Shown here piece by piece: positions 16,152 to 24,971 of a DNA stretch of 64,000 bases (positions within the stretch are counted from its first letter, which is position 1; every line of letters starts with the position of its first letter). A program made the position numbers and the translations under genes. The notes under the pieces were generated by a model that did not search any database, had not been told where the DNA came from, and saw nothing but the letters and a program-made list of their open reading frames with translations. Source of the DNA: JACDCA01 sp963810305 (GTDB lineage: Bacteria > Acidobacteriota > Vicinamibacteria > Vicinamibacterales > 2-12-FULL-66-21); NCBI GenBank assembly GCA_963810305.1, contig CAWEMY010000006.1, positions 186,001-250,000 on the forward strand, written 5' to 3'.

Positions 16152-18479
16152 ATGTTCAGTCCCGCTCTCGAGATCGTCCTTACCGTCGCGTATCGCGAAG
16201 CGACGTCGCGCAGGCACACCCACCTGACGCTGGAGCACTTGCTGTACGCGCTGGCGCACGATCCTGACGGCGAGCGGATCCTCGGGGCCTGCGGCGCGGA
16301 CCTGCCGCAGCTGCGCAAGGATCTCGACAAATACCTGAACGATCAGATCGAGCAGTTCTCGCGCGGGCAGCACAAAGAGCCGGAGCAGACGCTGGCGTTC
16401 CGCCGGGTGCTCCAGACTGCCGTGCTCCACGTGCAGAGCGCGGGCCGCCAGGAAGTGCAGTCGGGCGACGTGCTCGCGGCGACGCTGCAGCAGAACCGGT
16501 CGTATGCCGCGCAGCTGCTCGCGGCGCAGGGAGTGACGCGGCTCGACATTCTCGAATACATCACCCACGGCGTCAGCAAGGTGCCGCCGTCGTCCACGTC
16601 GGTGCCGACGGGCGTTGACGATCCGGAAGAGGCTGAAGCCGGGCTCGGTGAACGCGGTGGCGCAGCGGCCCGCGATCCATTGAGCGCCTACGCCATGAAT
16701 CTGACCGCGCGCGCGCGCGCCGGCGAGCTGGATCCGCTGATCGGACGCGTCGACGAGCTGCAGCGGACGATGGAGATCCTGTGCCGCCGCCGGAAGAATA
16801 ATCCGGTGTTCGTCGGTGATGCCGGTGTCGGCAAGACCGCCATCGCCGAGGGGCTGGCGACGCGACTGCTCGGCGAAGATGTCCCCGATCTGCTGCAAGG
16901 CGCTGAGGTGTTTTCGCTCGATACGGCGGCGCTGCTCGCGGGCACGCGGTTTCGAGGAGATTTCGAGGAGCGGTTCAAGGCGGTGATTACGGCGCTTTCG
17001 AAGCGTCCGATGCCGATCCTCTTCATCGACGAGATCCACTCGACCGTCGGCGCCGGGGCCACCACCGGCGGGACGATGGATCTCGCAACGTTGATCAAGC
17101 CGGTCCTCACCACCGGGCAGCTGCGCGTCGTCGGTTCGACGACGCACGACGAGTTCAAACACATCGAGAAGGACCGCGCGCTCGCGCGCCGGCTGCAGAA
17201 GATCGCCATCGACGAACCGTCACTGCAAGAGACTGTGAAGATCCTGCAGGGATTGCGGTCACGGTACGAGGCCCATCACCGGGTGAAGTTCACCGACGAG
17301 GCGCTCGAAGCGGCGGCCAAGCTGGCGTCACGGCATCTTCGCGACTATCGGCTGCCGGACAGCGCGATCGACGTCCTCGACGAAACCGGGGCACGCCTGC
17401 GCCTGGCGCGTGGTGACGCGCGAACTACGGACGCCCCGTTCGAGGAAGTCAGTGCCGCGCAGATCGAGGAAGTGATCGCCCGGATGGCGAGGATCCCGGC
17501 GAAGCAGGCCTCCGCCTCCGACAAGGACCGTCTCAAGAATCTCGAGGAAGCGCTCGGGCGCGTCGTCTTCGGCCAGGAGGACGCGGTGCGGACCGTCGCT
17601 CGCGCGATCAAGCGCTCACGCGCAGGGCTCGGGCAGCCCGAACGTCCGGCCGGATGCTTTCTCTTCACCGGGCCCACCGGTGTCGGCAAGACGGAGCTCG
17701 CCAAGCAGCTCGCGATGCACCTCGGCAACGAGTTCATCCGCTACGACATGAGCGAGTACATGGAGAAGCACGCCGTCGCGAGGCTGATCGGCGCGCCACC
17801 GGGATATGTGGGATTCGAACAGGGCGGGCTGCTGGTAGACGCGATCCGTCAGCATCCGTATGCGGTGCTCCTCCTCGACGAGATCGAAAAGGCGCATTCG
17901 GACATTTTCAACATCCTGCTCCAGGTGATGGATCACGCCACGCTGACCGACAACAACGGACGCAAGGCGGATTTCCGGCAGGTCGTCCTGATCATGACGT
18001 CCAACGCCGGCTCGCGCGAGCTGAGCGCCGGCTCCATCGGGTTCTGGGAAACCGGATCGTCGGAGCGATCACTCGACCACCGGCTCAAGGCGTCGCAGCA
18101 GCGCTCGAAGCACGCGATCGAGAAGCTCTTCAGCCCGGAATTCAGGAACCGGCTGGATGCGATCGTGTCGTTCGGACCTCTCTCACCGGCGGTGATGGAA
18201 ACCATCGTCGAGAAGTTCATCCTGCAGCTCGAGGCGCAGCTCGCCGAACGGCGGGTCGCCATCACGCTGGAGCCTGAGGCCCGCCTGTGGCTCGCCGAAA
18301 AAGGTTACGACCCCGTGTTTGGCGCGCGTCCGCTGGCTCGCGTGATACAGACCGAGGTCCGCGATCCGTTGACAGACGAGATCCTCTTTGGCCGCCTCGA
18401 AAACGGCGGGACCGTGACGATCGGCCTGGCCGATGGCAAGCTCGCGTTCAACTATGAGGCCCGTACTCCAGCCCTGTAG
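16152..18479 (+). CDS. clpA: ClpA, AAA+ unfoldase of the ClpAP protease
   Basis: A 775-residue Clp/Hsp100 protein. An N-terminal ClpS-binding domain occupies about residues 1-145. D1 follows with Walker A GDAGVGKTA and Walker B ILFIDEIHS, then D2 with Walker A GPTGVGKTE, the pore segment GAPPGYVGFEQGG and sensor residues in FSPEFRNRLD. The length and the lack of a ClpB-type middle coiled coil support ClpA. It unfolds substrates and feeds them to ClpP, which is not in this window. The ATG at 16152 gives the expected MFSPALE N-terminus. Confidence 0.95.
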   Translation: MFSPALEIVLTVAYREATSRRHTHLTLEHLLYALAHDPDGERILGACGADLPQLRKDLDKYLNDQIEQFSRGQHKEPEQTLAFRRVLQTAVLHVQSAGRQEVQSGDVLAATLQQNRSYAAQLLAAQGVTRLDILEYITHGVSKVPPSSTSVPTGVDDPEEAEAGLGERGGAAARDPLSAYAMNLTARARAGELDPLIGRVDELQRTMEILCRRRKNNPVFVGDAGVGKTAIAEGLATRLLGEDVPDLLQGAEVFSLDTAALLAGTRFRGDFEERFKAVITALSKRPMPILFIDEIHSTVGAGATTGGTMDLATLIKPVLTTGQLRVVGSTTHDEFKHIEKDRALARRLQKIAIDEPSLQETVKILQGLRSRYEAHHRVKFTDEALEAAAKLASRHLRDYRLPDSAIDVLDETGARLRLARGDARTTDAPFEEVSAAQIEEVIARMARIPAKQASASDKDRLKNLEEALGRVVFGQEDAVRTVARAIKRSRAGLGQPERPAGCFLFTGPTGVGKTELAKQLAMHLGNEFIRYDMSEYMEKHAVARLIGAPPGYVGFEQGGLLVDAIRQHPYAVLLLDEIEKAHSDIFNILLQVMDHATLTDNNGRKADFRQVVLIMTSNAGSRELSAGSIGFWETGSSERSLDHRLKASQQRSKHAIEKLFSPEFRNRLDAIVSFGPLSPAVMETIVEKFILQLEAQLAERRVAITLEPEARLWLAEKGYDPVFGARPLARVIQTEVRDPLTDEILFGRLENGGTVTIGLADGKLAFNYEARTPAL

Positions 18480-18508
18480 GGCTGCCCGTTCGTGGGCTCC
18501 TTTTGAAA

Positions 18509-19088
18509 ATGTCCGACAAAGAACACGAGATCCCCGTAAAAGTCATCGATCGGCGCTGGTGGGCGAACCAGACGTGATGCCGATCGCGAGGACACGCGCG
18601 GCGCGGGCAAACCGGCGTACGTCGAGCAACTCGAACAGCAGATCGCAGAGAAGGACAAGCAGATCCAGGAGTATTTGTCGAAGTACCGCCAGGCCTCGGC
18701 GGAATTCGAGGACGCGCGGCTGCGCTTGCGGCGCGAGATCTCAAAGGACGTCGAGCGCGCGCGGCGGGACGTGCTGGCCGAAATCCTCGAGGTGGTGGAT
18801 AACCTGGACCGCGCGATCGAATCGGCGCGCGGCGGCGCGTCTCACGAGGCGCTCGTGCAGGGAGTCGAAATGGTGCGCCGGCAATTCCTCGCCAAGCTCG
18901 ATACGTTTGGCGTGAAGCCGATCGACGTAGCAAACCAGCCCTTCGACCCCACTGTCCACGAAGCGATCAGCAGCGTCCCGGCCGAATCCCCCGAGCAGGA
19001 CGGTCTCGTCGTCGGCACCGTACGAGCCGGATATCGCATCGGCGACGACGTCCTTCGACCCGCCGCAGTTGCAGTCGCGAAGCGGTAA
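18509..19088 (+). CDS. grpE: GrpE, nucleotide-exchange factor of DnaK; apparent one-base insertion near codon 23
   Basis: The main frame (about 18576-19088) encodes a clear GrpE: a coiled-coil segment (YVEQLEQQIAEKDKQIQEYL) and a beta-domain ending DPTVHEAIS and GYRIGDDVLRPAAV. That frame has no start upstream of a TTG at 18675, which would remove much of the dimerising helix. The ATG at 18509 begins MSDKEHEIPVKVIDRRWW, the expected N-terminus, but hits a stop at 18575-18577. Removing one base between 18573 and 18575 joins them into about 192 residues. Because grpE is normally important for growth, a sequence error is likely; a real frameshift with internal initiation is the alternative. Confidence 0.8.
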
Positions 19089-19089
19089 A

Positions 19090-19110
19090 AGGCCCGGCTG
19101 AAGCCGGCCT
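19090..19110 (-). repeat. REP-like hairpin between convergent grpE and YCII-domain gene
   Basis: AGGCCCGGC-TGAA-GCCGGCCT with one bulged C, followed on the plus strand by CTAC. Read on the minus strand it is GTAG + AGGCCGGC-TTCA-GCCGG, the same element as 1146-1165. It begins two bases after the grpE stop and fills the whole intergenic gap, so it may serve as a bidirectional terminator. Confidence 0.7.
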
Positions 19111-19818
19111 CTACTTCAGGATTCCCTTCGGAATGCTCCAGGCGTAGAGCTCCACCGCCAGGCGGCCGGCTTTGACCATCGGATCTGCGGACGCGCGTTC
19201 GACGGCTTCCTTCATGGTCGGCACCCGGTAGGCGACCAGACCCCGGCGGGCGCCGCCGTCGAGCAGCGGGCCGGCGAGGACGAGTTTGCCGATGTTCGCC
19301 TGACCGGTCATGTAATCGAGATGGGCCCGCTGCAACTCCTTCGCGGTCTCCGCGTCCTGCTCGCGGTTCGGACCATTCACCAGAAAGCCGAAGTAGATGG
19401 TTTCGGGCTGGAGTGCCTCGGGCGGCTTCTGGAACCAGCCCTCGGGTCCCATCCACTGAACGATCTCGAACGACCATCGTCCGTCCTGTACGCCGGGATC
19501 GGCTGAGGCAACGTCCTTTGCCTGTTCGGCCGTTCCGGTGAGGATGTATACCGCTGTCAGCGTCGACGTCGGTGGCCCGCTCAGGCCCCCTGCGATGACC
19601 GCCCGTCCGGTTATCAGCAGTTGCCGCAGGTAATTCCTGTGCGCGGTCACCATCGGCTGGGCGTCCGCTGTTGGCGAATCCGTCCACGCCGGGCCTTTCA
19701 TCACGAACACCGCCTGGTACGTGACCATCTTGAATTCGTCGATCTTCTTCGGCTCCTGCGCGCCTGCGGCGGTCAGCACGAGGGGGAACACGGCAAGAAC
19801 CATCAGCAATCGTTTCAT
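19111..19818 (-). CDS. Secreted protein with two tandem YCII-like domains
   Basis: A 235-residue protein with a signal peptide ending near AGA-QEPKK. Two alpha-beta repeats follow, each built on the YCII plan: the first around TAHRNYLRQLLITGRAVIAGG, the second around QRAHLDYMTGQANIGKLVLAGPL, each ending with a DPGVQDGRWSFEIV- or DPMVKAGRLAVELY-like strand. YCII-related domains are small ferredoxin-fold units, usually cytoplasmic and of unclear function; a secreted duplicated version is uncommon. It is co-transcribed with the upstream BNR propeller gene (four-base overlap). Confidence 0.75.
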   Translation of the reverse strand: MKRLLMVLAVFPLVLTAAGAQEPKKIDEFKMVTYQAVFVMKGPAWTDSPTADAQPMVTAHRNYLRQLLITGRAVIAGGLSGPPTSTLTAVYILTGTAEQAKDVASADPGVQDGRWSFEIVQWMGPEGWFQKPPEALQPETIYFGFLVNGPNREQDAETAKELQRAHLDYMTGQANIGKLVLAGPLLDGGARRGLVAYRVPTMKEAVERASADPMVKAGRLAVELYAWSIPKGILK

Positions 19819-22800
19819 CGGGCAGGCTCCGAGATGGGCGTCAGGCCACTGCGCCTGGCTTCGCTGTTGAACGCGGTGAGATCGCGGGCGATCACCTGCT
19901 GCAAGCGCTCGGTCTGGACCTTCAGTTCGGCGGTGAGGTCTTTGAAAATCGGAGCGGCGACCGCGATCGGCTTGCCGTCACCGCTGTTGACGACCCGCAG
20001 CAGCGAGGCAATCCGGTTGTTGATCTTGATCGGAAAATTCAGTGGGTCCTGGCCGCTCTGATTCCGCACCTGGTAAATCTCTTCTTCGACCGCGCTGAGG
20101 TTGGCGGTCAATTGCTCAGCGGCCGTCTTCAGCTGCGGATCCGGCGACTTAGTCAATCGCTCGGCGACTTGCTGCTTCAACTCACGAATTCGTATGACCG
20201 CGCGGTTGGCTTCCGACACCTTGTCGCGAATCTGGATCGCCAGATCGAACTGCTCCTTGAGGTCCGCGTCGGTCGCCGAACGCAGCGGATGGCGCCTGAG
20301 AGTCAGCGGCTGTGTCTGTGTTCGGCCGTCGACCGTCAAACGGACCTGGTACTGCCCCGGGAGCGCCGCCGGCCCGTTGGTCGTCGCGCCCCACAGGATC
20401 ATCCCGGGGAAAGTTGTCGCAGCTGGATAATCCAGTCCCCACGTCACGCGATTGAGACCAGCCGCCATGGCCGCTGGCGGCGGCCCACCTCGGCCGCGTC
20501 CTCCGCCTTGCGGTTCAGCCGCCTCTACGTCGCCGCGACCGCCCTGCCCTGAGCCTGTCGAAGGGGTCCGCCCGCGCTCACCTGGCGGGGCGCCCTGCGC
20601 GGTGAACACCACCTGGCCGCTCGCATCGAGCACCTCCAGCGTCAGCTTGGCCGGAGGTTTTCTCAGCAGGTATGTCAGCGTCGCGCCGCCAGTACCGCGC
20701 GTCACGGTTGCCGGCTCGAACAAGAATGCGTCAGTGGTCTTCGACACTTCAGGCGCCTGCCGCAGTGTCGCCAGATCGTCGAGGACGTAGAAGCTTCGCC
20801 CGTGCGTCGAGATGGCGATCGCATTGTCCTCGACCCAGATATCCGAGATCGGAACGTCGGGCAGGTTCAGTGACAGCGACTGCCAGCTGGCGCCGTCATT
20901 GTGTGAAACGTAAACGGCATGTTGTGTTCCGGCAAAGAGCAGTCCGCGGCGCCGCCGGTCTTCGCGGACGACATGGACGTAGTCCAGCGGAGCGATCCCG
21001 CTGGTGATCTTCGTCCACGACTTCCCGAAATCCGTGGTCTTGAAAATGTACGGCTCGAGGTCGTTCAACAGCGGCTTCTTGACCGCGACATACGCGCCGC
21101 CTGGCTCGAATCGTGACGCGTCGATCTGGCTGACGCGCCCGAGCTCCGGCATCTCTTTTGGCGTCACGTTTGCCCACGTCTTGCCGCCATCGCGGGTCAC
21201 ATGGACAAGTCCGTCATCCGATCCTGCCCAGATGACGTTCGCGTCAGTCTTGCCGGGACCGATGGCAAAGATCGTGGCGTACACCTCCGGGCCATTCATA
21301 TCGCCGGTGATCGGGCCGCCCGAATGCCCCATCGTCTTTGGATCATGCCTCGTCAGGTCACCGCTGATTTTCGTCCAGCTCTGACCTCGATCGATCGTCT
21401 TCCACAGGTGCTGGGACGATGTATAGAGGACGTCGGGATTGGCGTAAGAGAAGATGAGCGGCTGATTCCACGTCCATCGTTCCACCAGCGCGCTCGACGG
21501 CTCGCCCGAGAACATCCGAGGATAGGGACTCACTTCCCGCTGCTCTCCGGTCCTTCGATTGAGCCGACTCAGAAATGTCCCGTTGTTGCCGACGGCGAAG
21601 ATGATGTCCGTATCCTTGGGGTCCGGTGCGATCGTGCCGTTCTCGGATCCGCCGGCGCCGTACATCGTCGGCGCACCGCCTCCGCGCCCACCCGCCTGCC
21701 CTGAGCCTGTCGAAGGGCCGCGCCCGCCCTGACCGGCGCCGCGGCCGCCCTGTTCCGCGGGGGGCTCCTGCGCGGCGGCAATCTGCACGCCGACGGGGGA
21801 CACGCTGTCGCTTCCGATGCACACCGTGCTGCCGTCCTGCTGCGCGCCGCACACGTGAAACGGCAGATGCTTCGTCGTGACGACGTGGTAGTACTGCGCG
21901 GTCGGAAAGTCCTGCGGCGTCCATGCCGCCGCTGCGCCTTGCGAAGGGGCCTGGCCTGCTTGCATCGAGACTGCACCACCACCGTCGTTGCCAATAACCA
22001 GGTGTTTCGGATCATCGGGATCGATCCAGAGATCATGGTGATCCCCGTGCGTCCCCTGCCCGACATTTACCAGGGTCTTCCCACCGTCTGTTGAGCGGTA
22101 TGCGCTGACGTTCAACAGGTAGACCGTATCTTTCGCCACAGGATCGGCAGCTACGTGCGTGTAGTAGAAGGCCCGCTGCCGGACGTTGCGATTGTCGTTG
22201 ATCAACTTCCAGGTCGTCCCGGCATCATCGGATGTGAACAGCCCGCCCTTTTCGTTCTCGACGAGCGCGTAGATCCGGTTCGAGTCCGCGCCAACCGCGA
22301 CCCCTATGCGGCCGACGACACCAGCCGGCATACCGGCATGGCGTGTTATCTCCGTCCACGTATCACCGCCATCGGTGGACTTGAAAAGCCCGCTGCCAGG
22401 ACCGCCGCTCGACATCTGGTACTCGACGCGATATGCCTCCCAGAGTGCGGCGAAGACGACGTTCGGGTTGCGGCGATCGATAGAGATGTCCACGCCGCCG
22501 GTCTTGTTGTCGCGGAACAGCGTTTTTTTCCACGTCTTACCCCCGTCGACGCTCTTGAAGATTCCGCGCTCGTCGCTCGGCGCGCCGTACTTTCCGAATG
22601 AAGCGACGTAGACGACATTGGGATTCGTGGGGTGAATGCGGATCTTCGAGATGGCCTGCGAGTCCGAGAAGCCGACGTGCATCCAGGTCTTGCCGGCGTC
22701 ACTCGACTTGTACACGCCGTCGCCAGGCATGATGTTGCCGCGGATGCACGACTCTCCCATGCCAATGAACACGACGTCGGGATTGGACTCCGAAACGGCG

Positions 22801-23105
22801 ACGGCACCCACTGATGAACTCTTTATCTGGCCGTCGGTGATCGGGAGCCAGTTGTCACCGCCGTCGATCGTTTTCCAGAGCCCGCCGCCGACCGCACCAA
22901 AATACGCCTCGCGCGGTCTGCCCTTGACGCCGCTGACGGCAATGGAGCGGCCTCCGCGATCCGGTCCGATGCTGCGCCATCGCAGAAAGGACGTAATCGG
23001 ACGTTCCCCGGCGGCCGGCGATGACGGCGGCTGTTGGGCGAACGGATTGAGAGACATCGCGCCTGCCATTGCGCAGGCGACGGCCAGGACCGAGCGGCGG
23101 GTCAT
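19815..23105 (-). CDS. Large secreted sortilin/VPS10-like BNR propeller protein
   Basis: A 1096-residue protein with a signal peptide and many BNR/Asp-box repeats of the type S-x-D-x-G-x-T-W (for example SSDAGKTW, STDGGDTW, SDDAGTTW), as in VPS10/sortilin propellers and plant photosystem II stability-factor-like proteins. The C-terminal third leaves the propeller and contains a beta domain plus a helical region. Two low-complexity Gly/Arg-rich linkers (around residues 460-480 and 845-870) each contain PSTGSGQ, encoded by an identical 19-base DNA repeat. Predicted extracellular; related proteins are sometimes called glycosyl hydrolases without proof. A paralogue lies at 59760-62141. Confidence 0.85.
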   Translation of the reverse strand: MTRRSVLAVACAMAGAMSLNPFAQQPPSSPAAGERPITSFLRWRSIGPDRGGRSIAVSGVKGRPREAYFGAVGGGLWKTIDGGDNWLPITDGQIKSSSVGAVAVSESNPDVVFIGMGESCIRGNIMPGDGVYKSSDAGKTWMHVGFSDSQAISKIRIHPTNPNVVYVASFGKYGAPSDERGIFKSVDGGKTWKKTLFRDNKTGGVDISIDRRNPNVVFAALWEAYRVEYQMSSGGPGSGLFKSTDGGDTWTEITRHAGMPAGVVGRIGVAVGADSNRIYALVENEKGGLFTSDDAGTTWKLINDNRNVRQRAFYYTHVAADPVAKDTVYLLNVSAYRSTDGGKTLVNVGQGTHGDHHDLWIDPDDPKHLVIGNDGGGAVSMQAGQAPSQGAAAAWTPQDFPTAQYYHVVTTKHLPFHVCGAQQDGSTVCIGSDSVSPVGVQIAAAQEPPAEQGGRGAGQGGRGPSTGSGQAGGRGGGAPTMYGAGGSENGTIAPDPKDTDIIFAVGNNGTFLSRLNRRTGEQREVSPYPRMFSGEPSSALVERWTWNQPLIFSYANPDVLYTSSQHLWKTIDRGQSWTKISGDLTRHDPKTMGHSGGPITGDMNGPEVYATIFAIGPGKTDANVIWAGSDDGLVHVTRDGGKTWANVTPKEMPELGRVSQIDASRFEPGGAYVAVKKPLLNDLEPYIFKTTDFGKSWTKITSGIAPLDYVHVVREDRRRRGLLFAGTQHAVYVSHNDGASWQSLSLNLPDVPISDIWVEDNAIAISTHGRSFYVLDDLATLRQAPEVSKTTDAFLFEPATVTRGTGGATLTYLLRKPPAKLTLEVLDASGQVVFTAQGAPPGERGRTPSTGSGQGGRGDVEAAEPQGGGRGRGGPPPAAMAAGLNRVTWGLDYPAATTFPGMILWGATTNGPAALPGQYQVRLTVDGRTQTQPLTLRRHPLRSATDADLKEQFDLAIQIRDKVSEANRAVIRIRELKQQVAERLTKSPDPQLKTAAEQLTANLSAVEEEIYQVRNQSGQDPLNFPIKINNRIASLLRVVNSGDGKPIAVAAPIFKDLTAELKVQTERLQQVIARDLTAFNSEARRSGLTPISEPAR
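20547..20565 (-). repeat. Dispersed 19-base repeat CCCTGAGCCTGTCGAAGGG inside a gene (copy 1)
   Basis: Imperfect palindrome with CCCT and AGGG ends; on the minus strand it is read in frame as the core of TPSTGSGQGG. An identical copy lies at 21699-21717. Confidence 0.85.
21699..21717 (-). repeat. Dispersed 19-base repeat CCCTGAGCCTGTCGAAGGG inside a gene (copy 2)
   Basis: Identical to 20547-20565, again in frame and giving GPSTGSGQAGG in a Gly-rich linker of the same propeller gene. Confidence 0.85.
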
Positions 23106-23138
23106 CGCACCTCCACGGTGGAAGGTGCGATTCTACCC

Positions 23139-23366
23139 TCAGGTGCGTTTCTTCATGCGGCCGAGGGACGCGACTTTCGCTCTATGAGTCGTGCCGCTCG
23201 ACGATTCGTGGGCGGCCCCGCGGACGCGTTCTTCGTGCCCGAATGCTCCTGCGATCTTCCGTGAAGCAGGCTGTTCGTTGAAGCCGTGTCGGCTGTTATC
23301 GAGCTTCTTGGCGAGCGATTTGACGCCGGCCTTGTTCGAGGTCTGCCGTTCCCGTTCGTTTGCCAT
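23139..23366 (-). CDS. Small basic hypothetical protein
   Basis: A 75-residue Lys/Arg-rich protein (ends VASLGRMKKRT) with no recognised domain and no membrane segment. AGGGGG lies seven bases before its ATG on the minus strand, which supports translation. It sits 33 bases upstream of the BNR propeller gene on the same strand and opposite the TldE gene leader. The high content of Ser, Asn, Gln and Lys differs from the Arg/Pro/Ala-rich pattern of chance frames here, but the gene is not certain. Confidence 0.45.
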   Translation of the reverse strand: MANERERQTSNKAGVKSLAKKLDNSRHGFNEQPASRKIAGAFGHEERVRGAAHESSSGTTHRAKVASLGRMKKRT

Positions 23367-23479
23367 CGGTAACCCCCTGAATGCCCTGGACCTCTCGCAA
23401 GGCTAATACCAGCTCTTTTTCCAGCCCTTCTCTGTGTCCCCTCGGTGTTTCTTCCCTGGCTGTAGTAGCCTCCGCACCT

Positions 23480-24838
23480 ATGTACTCACGCGAGGAAGTC
23501 AAGGCGATCGCCGACAAGATCATGAACATGGCCAAAGCGGATGCCGTGGAGGTCGAGTTCAACGGCGGCGAACGTTCAGCGACGCGGTTCGCCAACTCGA
23601 CGATAACCGCGAACATGGTGCAGTTCGACCGCCAGGTGAGCATAGCTATCCATCTGGGCAACAAGGTCGGCTCGGCGAGCACCAGGCAGTTCGACGATGA
23701 TTCGCTGAAGGTGACGGTGGCGGAGGCGACCGCCGCCGCCGAGAAGGCGCGTGAGAATCCGGACATGCTCCCGATCATCGAAGGGCCGCAGAATTACGTC
23801 GAAGTCGACGCGGTGCTTCCGTCGAGTGTGAATTTCGGCCCCGCCGAGCGAGCGAGACTTGCCCGTCAGAGCATTGATGTGTCCGACAGAATGAAAACTG
23901 TCGGCTCAGGCTACATCCCGAAGAACCACCAGACGACCTGCACCGCAAACTCGAAGGGTCTCTTTGCGTACTACCAGTACGCGGAGACCAGTTTCATTCT
24001 CACGTGCCGCACAGCAGATGGGGCCGGTTCGGGCTGGGCCGGGATCACCGGCGTCAAGGATCCCTCGATGATCGACGCGGGGGAGCTGACGCGAATCGCG
24101 TCCGACAAGGCGCTGAAGAGCAGAAATGCGAGGGCGCTCGAGCCGGGGCGCTACACGGTCATTCTCGAACCGCGCGCGAACGCGAGATTTCTGTCGTTGA
24201 TGACCGGCCTGTTCAACGCGCAGGCGGTCGAAAGCGCGTTCGGCCGGAACTATTTCACCGGCAAGGACCCGGGCACGACGAAAGTTGGCGAGAAGGTATT
24301 CAGCGAACTGCTGACGCTGAAGAGCGACGTCGGCAATCAGATTCTGCGACAGTCACCGATCGGGCCCGACGGAATGGCGGCAAAGCCGGTGACCTGGGTC
24401 GAGAAGGGTGTGCTGAAGAATCTTGCCTACACCCGCCAGTACGCGCGGCGGCAGAAAAAGGACCCGACACCCGCAACGATCAACAACAGCCTCGTCATGG
24501 AAGGCACCGGGATGTCCATCGACGAGATGGTGAAATCCACCCGGCGCGGGCTGCTCGTGACCTTCTTCTGGTACATCCGAGGCGTCGACAACCAGACGCT
24601 GCTCAACACTGGAATGACGCGCGATGGACTCTTTCTGATCGAGAACGGTCAGATCGCCGGCCCGGTCCAGAACTTCCGGTGGAACATGTCGCCGATTGTC
24701 GGCTACAACAACATCACCGCCGTCGGGAAGCCGGTGCCGATTCATACGGGAGAGTCGTACGACGGCCCCGGCACCGCTCTCGTGCCGCCGGTGCGCATCG
24801 AGGACTTTCTGATGACTTCGGTTTCACCGGCGGTCTAG
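23480..24838 (+). CDS. PmbA/TldE-like subunit of the TldD-TldE metalloprotease
   Basis: A 452-residue protein of the TldD/PmbA family without the zinc-binding HExxxH motif, which marks it as the TldE/PmbA-type partner. Typical segments are VEVEFNGGERSATRFANSTI near the N-terminus and NNSLVMEGTGMSIDEMVKST. In the known TldD-TldE heterodimer this partner frames the tunnel leading to the active site of TldD, which unfolds and cuts flexible peptides. The ATG at 23480 begins MYSREEVKAIADKIM. No signal peptide is visible, in contrast with the Tat signal on the next gene product. Confidence 0.85.
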   Translation: MYSREEVKAIADKIMNMAKADAVEVEFNGGERSATRFANSTITANMVQFDRQVSIAIHLGNKVGSASTRQFDDDSLKVTVAEATAAAEKARENPDMLPIIEGPQNYVEVDAVLPSSVNFGPAERARLARQSIDVSDRMKTVGSGYIPKNHQTTCTANSKGLFAYYQYAETSFILTCRTADGAGSGWAGITGVKDPSMIDAGELTRIASDKALKSRNARALEPGRYTVILEPRANARFLSLMTGLFNAQAVESAFGRNYFTGKDPGTTKVGEKVFSELLTLKSDVGNQILRQSPIGPDGMAAKPVTWVEKGVLKNLAYTRQYARRQKKDPTPATINNSLVMEGTGMSIDEMVKSTRRGLLVTFFWYIRGVDNQTLLNTGMTRDGLFLIENGQIAGPVQNFRWNMSPIVGYNNITAVGKPVPIHTGESYDGPGTALVPPVRIEDFLMTSVSPAV

Positions 24839-24971
24839 GCGCGGGGCTCGGGGCTCGGGGCCGAGGCGGCGGAGCGGCGGAGCGGGGCGTCGGGGCCCCG
24901 CGAGTGGAGCGAGTGAGGGGTCGGGGGAAGCGCCCCGAGATCTCTTCGTATCGAGGGGCAATCGGAGAAAC
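24839..24971. repeat. GC-rich repeat block between tldE- and tldD-like genes
   Basis: No gene. Right after the stop lie GGGGCTC heptamers like those at 1171-1202, then GGCGGAGC repeats and an inverted pair around 24890-24945 (CGGGGCCCCG and GGGGAAGCGCCCC). It may tune the ratio of the two proteins. Confidence 0.6.

Noticed and set aside
20547..21717. PSTGSGQ as a conserved functional peptide motif or sortase-like signal
   Set aside because: Both copies are encoded by the identical 19-base DNA repeat in low-complexity linkers, so DNA insertion explains them better.
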